This document shows positions 15,911-23,447 of a stretch of DNA of 64,000 nucleotides, in pieces. The position numbers and the translations under genes were made by a program. The notes below the pieces were generated by a model. The model was not told the DNA's origin. It was given only the letters and a program-made list of their open reading frames with translations, and searched no databases. Source of the stretch: Mariprofundus aestuarium (lineage in GTDB: Bacteria > Pseudomonadota > Zetaproteobacteria > Mariprofundales > Mariprofundaceae); assembly GCF_002795805.1 (NCBI RefSeq), contig NZ_CP018799.1, forward strand, positions 737,001 through 801,000. Direction: 5' to 3'. How positions within the stretch are numbered: the first letter of the stretch is position 1; each line of letters starts with the position of its first letter.

Positions 15911-17344
15911 GTGAGTGACGCAATCAAAAAAGTCTTCGACATGATCGAAGAGAACGAGTGCGAGTTTGTTGACGTACGTTTCACCGATACACGCGGCAAA
16001 TGGCAGCACGTTACCTATCCAATCCATCAGTTGAGCGAAGATTCTTTCGAAGACGGCTTTGCCTTCGATGGCTCGTCTGTGGCCGGTTGGTGTGATATTA
16101 ACAATTCAGATATGGCTCTGATCCCTGATCCGACAAGTGCCAATATCGACCCATTCTTCGAAGCTTCTACACTGGTGCTGGTTGCTCAGGTTATTGATCC
16201 GATTACTGGTCAGGATTATAACCGCTGCCCACGTCAGGTAGCGCAGCGTGCATTGAGCTATATCCGCTCTGCAGGCATTGCTGATACTGCGTACTTCGGG
16301 CCTGAACTGGAGTTCTTCATCTTTGACGGTGTGCGCTTCAATAACGAAATGGGCAGCTGCGGCTACCAGATCGAGTCTGAGGAAGCGGCCTGGAACTCCG
16401 ACAAGAACTTTGCTGACGCTTCTGAAGGCATGATGCGTAACTCAGGTCATCGTCCGCGTGTGAAGGGTGGTTACTTCCCGGTTCCTCCGGTTGACTCCCT
16501 GCACGAGATTCGCAGCGACATGTCACTTGTCCTGACTGATCTGGGCATTGAAGTTGAAGCACATCATCACGAAGTGGCGACTGCCGGTCAGTGTGAGCTG
16601 GCGATGAAATTCGCTGAGTTGATCCAGAAGGCGGATGAGGTTCAGTGGTACAAGTATGTGATTCACAACGTGGCCCATGCACACGGTAAAACTGCAACCT
16701 TCATGCCTAAGCCAATCTACGGCGACAACGGTACTGCGATGCATGTGCATCAGTCACTGTGGCTTAACGGCAAGAACCTTTTTGCAGGCGACAAATATGC
16801 CAACCTCTCACAGGAAGCGCTGTGGTACATCGGTGGTATCATCAAGCATGCCAAGGCCCTGAATGCGATCACCAACGCCTCTACCAACTCCTACAAGCGC
16901 CTGGTTCCGGGCTTTGAAGCGCCGGTTATGCTGGCTTACTCCAACCGTAACCGCTCTGCCTCTATCCGTATCCCGGTTGTTAACTCCGATCCGGCTCGCC
17001 GTATCGAAGTTCGCTTCCCTGACTGCACGGCCAACCCATACCTGGCATTTACTGCCATGATGCTGGCCGGTCTGGACGGTGTTGCGAACAAGATCGATCC
17101 GGGCGAAGCTGCAGATAAGAATCTGTACGACCTGCCACCGGAAGAGGGCAAGTTGATTCCTACTGTTTGTGGTTCTCTTGAAGAGGCGCTTAATGCACTG
17201 GATGCAGATCGTGACTTCCTGAAGGTCGGCGGTGTGATGGATGACGATATGATCGATGCCTACATTGAGCTGAAGATGGAAGAGCTTAATGAAGTTCGTA
17301 TGCGTCCGCATCCGAAAGAGTTCGAGCTCTACTACTCCTGCTAA
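15911..17344 (+). CDS. glnA: Glutamine synthetase type I
   Basis: This 477-residue class I-beta enzyme condenses glutamate and ammonia using ATP. It shows the N-terminal FDGSS loop, the ATP-site NRSASIRIP and metal-ligand segments. Tyr406 in NLYDLPPEE corresponds to the adenylylated Tyr397 of the enterobacterial enzyme. glnE, encoding the adenylylating enzyme, is the next plus-strand gene. The start chosen is GTG at 15911, eight bases after AGGAG; an upstream GTG at 15875 would add an unconserved tail. A strong terminator follows. Confidence 0.97.
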   Translation: MSDAIKKVFDMIEENECEFVDVRFTDTRGKWQHVTYPIHQLSEDSFEDGFAFDGSSVAGWCDINNSDMALIPDPTSANIDPFFEASTLVLVAQVIDPITGQDYNRCPRQVAQRALSYIRSAGIADTAYFGPELEFFIFDGVRFNNEMGSCGYQIESEEAAWNSDKNFADASEGMMRNSGHRPRVKGGYFPVPPVDSLHEIRSDMSLVLTDLGIEVEAHHHEVATAGQCELAMKFAELIQKADEVQWYKYVIHNVAHAHGKTATFMPKPIYGDNGTAMHVHQSLWLNGKNLFAGDKYANLSQEALWYIGGIIKHAKALNAITNASTNSYKRLVPGFEAPVMLAYSNRNRSASIRIPVVNSDPARRIEVRFPDCTANPYLAFTAMMLAGLDGVANKIDPGEAADKNLYDLPPEEGKLIPTVCGSLEEALNALDADRDFLKVGGVMDDDMIDAYIELKMEELNEVRMRPHPKEFELYYSC

Positions 17345-17370
17345 TCGTTCGTGATGGCACGGAAACAGGA

Positions 17371-17399
17371 AAGGCCGCCCATGGGGCGGCCTTTTTTTT
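17371..17399 (+). terminator. Intrinsic terminator of glnA
   Basis: AAGGCCGCCC and GGGCGGCCTT form a strong stem with a tiny loop, followed by eight T residues. It begins 27 bases after the glnA stop. Confidence 0.95.
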
Positions 17400-17415
17400 G
17401 ATCAATTATAGCGGC

Positions 17416-17628
17416 TCAATGGCTGCTTTGAATCAAGAAGTTCTGGTCTGCCCTGAGATTAACCCAGCGCTGGAAGTGATCCCGTTCTATCAGCATCCAA
17501 GGGCCGGTCTGGGTGGAAAAGAGAACATGATCGGTGACTTTTCGTACGTTCCACGGATTTCCCATCTTCCTTGTCCACTCTCTGCCGAAATTAGAGATGC
17601 CGGTTATTTTAACAGATTTCTGGTGCAT
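17416..17628 (-). CDS. Small hypothetical protein
   Basis: This is a 70-residue basic, soluble protein rich in tryptophan and aromatic residues (WTRK, NPWNV, GPWML, QRWV). I do not recognise it. The case for a real gene is an ATG placed seven bases after a perfect AGGAGG and a clean frame in a gap otherwise without genes. It is convergent with glnA, and the glnA terminator stem could serve both strands. Confidence 0.5.
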   Translation of the reverse strand: MHQKSVKITGISNFGREWTRKMGNPWNVRKVTDHVLFSTQTGPWMLIERDHFQRWVNLRADQNFLIQSSH

Positions 17629-17784
17629 AACTGGGCCTCCTGTTTTTGTTGGATCAATGTGTGTGTGGCTACCTGTCTGATCCTTATATTTCTATCTATC
17701 GGCCCAAATCGAAACTAATTAAAGAAGTGTGCTTGAGCATATTGAAGGTTTTCACTCTGTGTGCTGCACAGGTATAGTTATGCA

Positions 17785-20517
17785 ATGAGTGAACAGATTG
17801 ATTTCATCCTTCAACATAGCCCTGAAAATTTACATGCTGATGTGCGGCGTGTGTATGAGGTGTCGCAGCAGTTTGCGACGCTGATGCGTAGCGTTGATGA
17901 GGAGGGCTGCAAAGCCCTGTTCAGGCCTGTTGATGAAGCTCTCCTGCCTGATGGCAGTGAAAGCTGGGTGCCAACCTGTGACAGTAGCGACTTTGTTACC
18001 TGCATGTCCCATCTGCGCCAATGCAAACATCGCGGACACCGCCACCTGATCTGGTGGGAGCTGGGGCTTGGTGGTGACATGGATGCCTCATGCCGTGCCA
18101 TTGCCGATCTGGCATCAGGACTGATGGACGAGTCGCTGAAGATGGCTGAGCGCCTGGTTGCACCGCGTTACGGGTGTATTGAAGGCGGTTCGTTCTGTGT
18201 GATCGGGCTTGGCAAGCTCGGCGGGCGGGAACTGAATCTGGGCTCGGATGTCGATCCACTGTTTCTCTGGCAGGGAGAGGGTAGTTCGGTTGACGGGCGC
18301 CAGTCGATTCCTGCTCCTGAATATTATATGCACCTTTCGCGCATGCTGATACGACTGATGGGTGAGCGTACTGTGGATGGTATTGTCTGGCCGGTGGATA
18401 TGCGTCTGCGTCCCGGCGGCGATGGCGCCGCCATTGCCCTGCATCTGGAAGCGACTTTAAGTCACTATCTTGAATATGGGCAGACCTGGGAGCGGGCAAT
18501 GTTGATCAAGGCTCGCCCGGTAGCCGGAGATCTGGCACTCGGGCAGGCCTTCGTTGAGGGAATCTCACCATTTATTTTCAGGCGTTACCTTGATTATACC
18601 ACGGTAGCAGCATTGGCCGATATGAAGCGGCGTATTGATGGGCAGGCAGGGCTTGGCGGCATATCACCGGGTTATGATGTGAAGCGGGGTAGGGGCGGTA
18701 TCCGCGAAATTGAGTTTATTATTCAGTCGATGCAGCTGCTGCATGGTGGACGCAACAGCGAACTGAGGGTTCAACCGAGCATGCTGGCCATAGACCGCCT
18801 GATGGATGCGGGTGTGATCGGGGAAGAAGATGTGATCGAGTTGAAGTCGGCCTACCGGTTCTGGCGGCGCATTGAGCATGCGATTCAGGCACGGCGCGGT
18901 GAACAGACCCACAAGCTGCCGGAGGATTATGCCGGTTATCTCACCGCTGCGACCGGTATCGCAGGTGTCGAACAGCAGATGGTTCATCACGCCGCTATTG
19001 TCGAGGATGCATTCAGGAAGTTTGTCAAACCGGTCGGCGAGGAGGAAGTGGAGGAGAAAAACTGGCTCTCTGGTTCACGCGACGGGCTGGAAAGTTTGGG
19101 CGAGGAGGATTGTGAGCGCATGCTGCTGGCGCTGAAGCGGGTTGATGCGTGGCTCTCACGCGGACTTCTACCTGAGCGCAGTCGCATGCAGGTGGGCCGT
19201 ATTCTTGAGCAGGCCATGCCGAAGTGGCTTGATGACGAGAATGGGGTCTCCGCACTAGAGGCCTTTGCCGACCTGATCCACTCCATTTCAGGTCGTGCCA
19301 CCTGGGTTGACCTTCTGGCTACACATCAGGGAGCGCTGGACTGGCTGATTGGTGTGCTCTCCGCCAGCCGATATCTGGCTGATCATATTGCCAGGGATCC
19401 ATCGTGGCTGGAGTGGCCATTGATGACAGAGCACAGTGAAGCGGATATCCGAAATATTTGTGCAGAACTGGATGCATTGGATAATCTTGATGATGTCGAA
19501 CAAACACTGGCTGATATTGGTCGCTGGGTAGATCGGGCACGCCTGTTATCTGCGCTGGCCGTTGATGCGCATACGGGCGATGTAATGACCATTGGTGGCT
19601 GGATGGCCGATATTGCCGATGCCGCTACGGCTGCAGTGATCCGTCTCTGCCTGTTTCAGATGGATCTGCCCAAGGCGTTTCCGTTTGTGGCGCTGGCTAT
19701 GGGTAAACACGGTTCGCATGAGATGGGGCTGGTTTCTGACCTTGATATGGTTTTTATTATTGTACACGACAATCCGAGTGAGATGCTGGGCAAGAGAAGC
19801 ATGAGTGAACATGCCCAGCGAATCGGGCGCCGGGCTATCCAGTATCTGACCGCAGTGCCGCCATTCGGGGCGGGCTTCGAGTTTGATGCACGTCTGCGTC
19901 CATCGGGCAGTAGTGGCGTGCTGGTAACCAGCCTGACCGGCTTTCACGATTATCAGTTGAATGATGCGCAGACCTGGGAGCATCAGGCGTTGTGCAGGGC
20001 ACGGCCTGCGGCGGGGCCTGATGATGCAAAAATAGCGGTTGAGGCCGTGGTGACAGAGATTCTAGATCAGCAAAGGGATCGTGGGGCGTTGGCCTCTGAT
20101 GTCGTGGAAATGCGGAGGAAAATGATCGACCATCTGGCCAGTAAGTCGGATGCTGTGACCAATCTCAAGCATGATGCGGGTGGTCTGGTTGATATTGAAT
20201 TTCTTGCCCAGTATGCGCGACTGGCGTTTGGCGGTGCGGGACGCAGAACTATTGATGTGCTGAATAACCTTCCGGACTCAGCACCTGAAGCGTGGCGTGA
20301 GGCTGGCAACTGGTTGGCCGAGACCTACCTCGATTATCGCCAGATGGAGAATGCCCTGCGTGTTGAGTTGTGGCGTTCGATAGGCAAGCTGCCGAATAAT
20401 GCGCAAGCGACCGAGTGGAAAACCATGTGCCGCCATGCAGCCATTCACTCTCCTGATGCGCTGACAGCACGTATGCAGCGGGTGCATGAAACATTCAATC
20501 GACTTTTAACTAACTGA
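17785..20517 (+). CDS. glnE: Bifunctional glutamine synthetase adenylyltransferase/deadenylase
   Basis: This protein of about 910 residues adenylylates GlnA when nitrogen is plentiful and removes AMP when nitrogen is short, under PII control. Both nucleotidyltransferase halves are intact. The N-terminal (deadenylase) half has GLGKLGGRELNLGSDVD near residue 152, and the C-terminal (adenylylating) half has GKHGSHEMGLVSDLD near 650. The length is slightly below the enterobacterial enzyme. The ATG at 17785 is preferred to a GTG at 17761; neither has a strong site. It runs convergently into a tRNA-Cys gene 20 bases beyond its stop. Confidence 0.95.
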   Translation: MSEQIDFILQHSPENLHADVRRVYEVSQQFATLMRSVDEEGCKALFRPVDEALLPDGSESWVPTCDSSDFVTCMSHLRQCKHRGHRHLIWWELGLGGDMDASCRAIADLASGLMDESLKMAERLVAPRYGCIEGGSFCVIGLGKLGGRELNLGSDVDPLFLWQGEGSSVDGRQSIPAPEYYMHLSRMLIRLMGERTVDGIVWPVDMRLRPGGDGAAIALHLEATLSHYLEYGQTWERAMLIKARPVAGDLALGQAFVEGISPFIFRRYLDYTTVAALADMKRRIDGQAGLGGISPGYDVKRGRGGIREIEFIIQSMQLLHGGRNSELRVQPSMLAIDRLMDAGVIGEEDVIELKSAYRFWRRIEHAIQARRGEQTHKLPEDYAGYLTAATGIAGVEQQMVHHAAIVEDAFRKFVKPVGEEEVEEKNWLSGSRDGLESLGEEDCERMLLALKRVDAWLSRGLLPERSRMQVGRILEQAMPKWLDDENGVSALEAFADLIHSISGRATWVDLLATHQGALDWLIGVLSASRYLADHIARDPSWLEWPLMTEHSEADIRNICAELDALDNLDDVEQTLADIGRWVDRARLLSALAVDAHTGDVMTIGGWMADIADAATAAVIRLCLFQMDLPKAFPFVALAMGKHGSHEMGLVSDLDMVFIIVHDNPSEMLGKRSMSEHAQRIGRRAIQYLTAVPPFGAGFEFDARLRPSGSSGVLVTSLTGFHDYQLNDAQTWEHQALCRARPAAGPDDAKIAVEAVVTEILDQQRDRGALASDVVEMRRKMIDHLASKSDAVTNLKHDAGGLVDIEFLAQYARLAFGGAGRRTIDVLNNLPDSAPEAWREAGNWLAETYLDYRQMENALRVELWRSIGKLPNNAQATEWKTMCRHAAIHSPDALTARMQRVHETFNRLLTN

Positions 20518-20536
20518 GGAGTTTAAGGGGAGAGGT

Positions 20537-20612
20537 TGGAGGCAGGGGCGAGAATCGAACTCGCGAATAAAGGATTTGCAGTCCTCCGCCGTAGCCACTG
20601 AGCCACCCTGCC
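20537..20612 (-). tRNA. tRNA-Cys (GCA), copy 1
   Basis: The 76-base gene includes an encoded CCA. The seven-base acceptor stem GGCAGGG/CCCTGCC closes, the anticodon loop is CTGCAAA (anticodon GCA), and the T arm GCGAG-TTCGATT-CTCGC is perfect. It is the last gene of the second repeat of the Gly/Cys unit. Confidence 0.95.
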
Positions 20613-20631
20613 GTTAACAACCACTTGAAAT

Positions 20632-20659
20632 AAAAAGGGAGGAGAACTCCTCCCTTTTT
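20632..20659 (-). terminator. Terminator-like hairpin between tRNA-Gly and tRNA-Cys, copy 1
   Basis: A perfect 13-bp stem (AAAAAGGGAGGAG against CTCCTCCCTTTTT) with a two-base loop lies five bases after the tRNA-Gly 3' end. It has A-runs and T-runs on both sides. It would end transcription before tRNA-Cys unless read through or processed. Confidence 0.8.
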
Positions 20660-20663
20660 AATC

Positions 20664-20739
20664 TGGAGCGGGTAACCGGGCTCGAACCGGTGACCTCGAC
20701 CTTGGCAAGGTCGCGCTCTACCAACTGAGCTATACCCGC
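20664..20739 (-). tRNA. tRNA-Gly (GCC), copy 1
   Basis: The 76-base gene has an encoded CCA. Acceptor GCGGGTA/TACCCGC, D arm AGCTC, anticodon loop CTTGCCAA with anticodon GCC, and T arm ACCGG-TTCGAGC-CCGGT are all well formed. It is identical by eye to copy 2. Confidence 0.95.
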
Positions 20740-20750
20740 TAACGGGGCGA

Positions 20751-20778
20751 ATAATGCCGTCTGTTTTTTCATTGTCAA
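20751..20778 (-). promoter_or_regulatory. Sigma-70 promoter for tRNA-Gly copy 1
   Basis: On the minus strand, a perfect TTGACA (20778-20773) is separated by 16 bases from CATTAT (20756-20751). A G+C-rich TCGCCCCG stretch follows, typical of stringently controlled stable-RNA promoters. The same arrangement precedes copy 2. Confidence 0.75.
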
Positions 20779-20879
20779 AGGTAACGATGTCATAAAATTG
20801 AAAAAGGAATCATTCTGTCGCGCCAAACTTGATACTTACGGGCAGGGGATGGGTGGTACATATGGGCATGTGCATTGGT

Positions 20880-20955
20880 TGGAGGCAGGGGCGAGAATCG
20901 AACTCGCGAATAAAGGATTTGCAGTCCTCCGCCGTAGCCACTGAGCCACCCTGCC
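20880..20955 (-). tRNA. tRNA-Cys (GCA), copy 2
   Basis: It has the same sequence and fold as copy 1, with encoded CCA and anticodon GCA. It lies 24 bases downstream of a terminator-like hairpin, with no visible promoter of its own in the gap. Confidence 0.95.
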
Positions 20956-20972
20956 ATTTGAACCGGAACAAA

Positions 20973-21000
20973 TAAAAAAAAGGGTCCTTTCGGACCCTTA
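20973..21000 (-). terminator. Terminator-like hairpin between tRNA-Gly and tRNA-Cys, copy 2
   Basis: AAGGGTCC and GGACCCTT form an 8-bp stem around GAAA, followed on the minus strand by a run of T residues. The stem sequence differs from copy 1, but the position is the same. That argues the hairpin is kept for a purpose. Confidence 0.85.
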
Positions 21001-21003
21001 ATA

Positions 21004-21079
21004 TGGAGCGGGTAACCGGGCTCGAACCGGTGACCTCGACCTTGGCAAGGTCGCGCTCTACCAACTGAGCTATACCCGC
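21004..21079 (-). tRNA. tRNA-Gly (GCC), copy 2
   Basis: The 76-base gene has encoded CCA and anticodon GCC, and is identical by eye to copy 1. It is the first gene of the repeated Gly/Cys cluster. Confidence 0.95.
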
Positions 21080-21090
21080 GGACGGCGCGA

Positions 21091-21118
21091 ATAATGGCGA
21101 TTGATCGGGGAGTGTCAA
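21091..21118 (-). promoter_or_regulatory. Sigma-70 promoter for tRNA-Gly copy 2
   Basis: On the minus strand TTGACA (21118-21113), a 16-base spacer and CATTAT (21096-21091) are followed by the G+C-rich TCGCGCCG. It is the same design as the promoter of copy 1 with a different spacer sequence. Confidence 0.75.
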
Positions 21119-21243
21119 GCATTGACTTTTGGGTGGTAAATGCGTCAGATTATATCTCATGATCTGGTTACATTGAGATATATTCAAGACAAAGCTTCAG
21201 CTTCATATGGCATGACTCATATCTATTTTCAGGGAGACGAAAC

Positions 21244-22611
21244 TTGAACGATACCGAGAATCGCAAGATCTATATTTTAGATACAAATGTGCTGGTCCAT
21301 GATCCGAATGCATTGCAACGCTTTGATGAGCACGATGTTGTAATCCCGATTGTAGTGCTTGAAGAGATGGATAAGATCAAGAAGGGGCTGGATGAACTGG
21401 CCCGCAACGTGCGCGATGCCTCGCGCCAGCTTGATGAGCTCAGTGCAGAGTGCGAAGACCTCTCCAAGGGCTGTCTGCTGCCCGGCGGTGGCAGGCTCTA
21501 TTTCGAAATGTCGACGATCGAATCGCTGAAACTTTTGCCGGATTCGCTGGCCAGAAGCGGTGGTGATAATCGCATTATAGCGGTAAGCCTCGCCATGCAG
21601 AAGCAGTATCCGGACCGCCATGTCATTCTGGTTTCCAAGGATATCAACCTGCGTATCAAATCGCGTGCACTGGGTCTTCGAACCGAAGATTACCGCTCCG
21701 ATCGTGTGATTTCTGACCTCTCCATATTGCCCAGTGGCAAGCTGCGATTGGAGGAAGCGGACTGGACAGCGATGGCCGAGGATATGGAGGTAGGTGAGCA
21801 CGACCACGGTAACCTCTATATCGTCACCTGGCCAGATGAGATGGATCTGCCGTTCATCAACAGCTTCGTGGTGCTGCCCGGCGATCGTGAGGTGGCGGTG
21901 CAGTGCACGCAAATTGATGAGGGGCGCAGGGTGCATCTCTGTGATATTACATCGTATCGCAGCGAACGCCACGCAATCTGGGGGATCAAGGCCAAGAACC
22001 TCGAACAGAATATGGCTATGAACCTGTTGATGAATGCGGATCTTGACCTAGTGGCAATGCTGGGACTCGCAGGTTCCGGAAAAACGTTGCTCGCGCTTGC
22101 CTGTGGCCTGCATCAGACGCTGGACATGGGGCTGTATGAGAAGATTCTCGTGACCCGTGCGACCGTACCTATGGGGCAGGATATCGGCTTCCTTCCCGGC
22201 ACTGAGCGCGAGAAGCTGGAACCGTGGATGGGGGCGATTACCGATAACCTTTCCATCCTGCTTGGGGATGAGGCACAAAATATTGGCGATATCCTGGGGC
22301 AGCACAAGATCGAGATTGCCGCACTCTCATTTGCCCGCGGGCGCACCTTCACCAAAACATGGTTGATTGTGGATGAAGCGCAGAACCTGACGCCGCACCA
22401 GATGAAAACGATTGTTACCCGAATGGGCGAGGATTCGAAGATTCTCCTGCTTGGTAACAATGCCCAGATCGATACACCTTACCTGACAGCTCACACCAAT
22501 GGCCTTACACAGGCGACGATGGCTTTCGCAGGCTGGGAACATGCCGGTCATATCGCACTGAAAGCGAGTGAGCGCTCAAGGCTTGCTGCCAGAGCAGTTG
22601 AAGTGCTTTAG
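21244..22611 (+). CDS. PIN-domain PhoH-family ATPase (PhoH2/YlaK type)
   Basis: This 455-residue fusion has an N-terminal PIN nuclease fold (LDTNVLVHD near 10-18, later acidic residues) and a C-terminal PhoH ATPase. The latter has Walker A GLAGSGKT near 274, Walker B TWLIVDEAQN, and an arginine-rich end. Such PhoH2 proteins are RNA helicase/nucleases linked to stress. The start is TTG at 21244 after GGGAGACGAAAC; there is no early ATG. It is divergent from the tRNA cluster. Confidence 0.92.
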   Translation: MNDTENRKIYILDTNVLVHDPNALQRFDEHDVVIPIVVLEEMDKIKKGLDELARNVRDASRQLDELSAECEDLSKGCLLPGGGRLYFEMSTIESLKLLPDSLARSGGDNRIIAVSLAMQKQYPDRHVILVSKDINLRIKSRALGLRTEDYRSDRVISDLSILPSGKLRLEEADWTAMAEDMEVGEHDHGNLYIVTWPDEMDLPFINSFVVLPGDREVAVQCTQIDEGRRVHLCDITSYRSERHAIWGIKAKNLEQNMAMNLLMNADLDLVAMLGLAGSGKTLLALACGLHQTLDMGLYEKILVTRATVPMGQDIGFLPGTEREKLEPWMGAITDNLSILLGDEAQNIGDILGQHKIEIAALSFARGRTFTKTWLIVDEAQNLTPHQMKTIVTRMGEDSKILLLGNNAQIDTPYLTAHTNGLTQATMAFAGWEHAGHIALKASERSRLAARAVEVL

Positions 22612-22636
22612 GTGAGGTGATGAAATAGAGTGTTAA

Positions 22637-23050
22637 TCAGCTGTTGTTGGTGTCATCTGTATGGGTGAGCCAGTCAAGCGCCTCGGTCCTTTTTTTGAAT
22701 GCTTTCAGCTCTTTATTGCTGTTTGGTAGTAGATTCCGATAGCTGATGTACATTTCTGAAAGGCCAAAAGAGAGGGCTGAGTTAACAACGATGGCAACTT
22801 TTGTCTGAACATCCGGCCGGTCCGACTGTTGAGCAATCTTGCCGATCTCTTTTATCCCTTTCGTGGTCAGATCGAATTTTGTGGTATGACTGAAATCCAG
22901 CAGCTCGTTATATAACTGATAATCCCTGATGCATCTGATCTCTTGCTGGTATCTGGTCATTGCGGCAATAAGTTCATTGTCCGAAGCCTCTCCTCTCCAG
23001 ATTGTGAGGATCAGTTTTTTTGCGTTATCGATATCATGCTTTGCGGGCAT
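22637..23050 (-). CDS. STAS-like/SpoIIAA-type hypothetical protein
   Basis: This is a soluble protein of about 137 residues. An alternation of strands and helices (YNELLDFSHTTKFDL, KVAIVVNSALSFGLSEMY, FKKRTEALDWL at the end) resembles the SpoIIAA/STAS-like proteins of proteobacteria, whose role is mostly unknown. The start is uncertain: ATG at 23050 has GGAG only three bases away, and GTG at 23059 has no site. It is convergent with the PIN-PhoH gene. Confidence 0.65.
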   Translation of the reverse strand: MPAKHDIDNAKKLILTIWRGEASDNELIAAMTRYQQEIRCIRDYQLYNELLDFSHTTKFDLTTKGIKEIGKIAQQSDRPDVQTKVAIVVNSALSFGLSEMYISYRNLLPNSNKELKAFKKRTEALDWLTHTDDTNNS

Positions 23051-23152
23051 ATGCTCCACCGGCGTTAAGTGAATAGAGTTGCTTGGTATAACGCTCCTAT
23101 AAATTGTTTTTATATTATAGGCGAAGAAAATTAAACCGCTATGAGCTGTTAT

Positions 23153-23269
23153 TCAGGTTAATCCATATGGTGTGTTGGTGATGAAAACCATCAAGTAAAG
23201 AACAGTGGCTATCACCATAGGGTTTTTAATCAGATTAGCGGGGTTTATTGAAATTTCTTCTCTATACAT
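23153..23269 (-). CDS. Putative 38-residue single-span membrane peptide
   Basis: The frame starts MYREEISINP and continues into a hydrophobic stretch (about 17-32, VIATVLYLMVFI), ending just after. A perfect GGAGG stands five bases before the ATG. Charge placement suggests one membrane helix. I do not recognise it, and without homologs it remains a candidate. Confidence 0.45.
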   Translation of the reverse strand: MYREEISINPANLIKNPMVIATVLYLMVFITNTPYGLT

Positions 23270-23411
23270 AACTACCTCCACAGTTGTTGTTGGAGAAATG
23301 ATATCGCCACCTTATTTCGGGAATGTAAGTTTAATCACAAATTAAAGGGCCCTGGGTTTCGAGCAGGATCATTAGCCGAACACGGTCAGCGAGTAGCTCA
23401 GTTGCTTCCGC

Positions 23412-23440
23412 TGGTTAGACACCACTCCATTGTCTATACT
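23412..23440 (+). promoter_or_regulatory. Possible promoter placing a start of transcription at the dikinase-like gene's ATG
   Basis: TATACT at 23435-23440 is a close match to a -10 box. TGGTTA at 23412-23417 is a weak -35 at a 17-base spacing. Initiation would fall about at the ATG (23448), which has no Shine-Dalgarno sequence, so a leaderless transcript is possible. Confidence 0.3.
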
Positions 23441-23447
23441 GATATAC

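Larger units (their letters stand above)
23051..23447. other. Intergenic region holding one tiny reading frame
   Basis: Apart from the 38-codon frame at 23153-23269, no gene is seen. The rest is A+T-rich towards the left. At the right it carries the possible promoter of the exported dikinase-like gene. Confidence 0.5.

Noticed and set aside
17398-17718. 106-codon plus-strand frame after glnA
   Set aside because: It starts at a TTG inside the terminator tail with no binding site; the opposite-strand frame has the better start signal.
23389-23426. tRNA-like 5' half (AGCGAGTAGCTCAGTTG)
   Set aside because: The D-arm-like text is not followed by an anticodon arm, T arm or closing acceptor stem.
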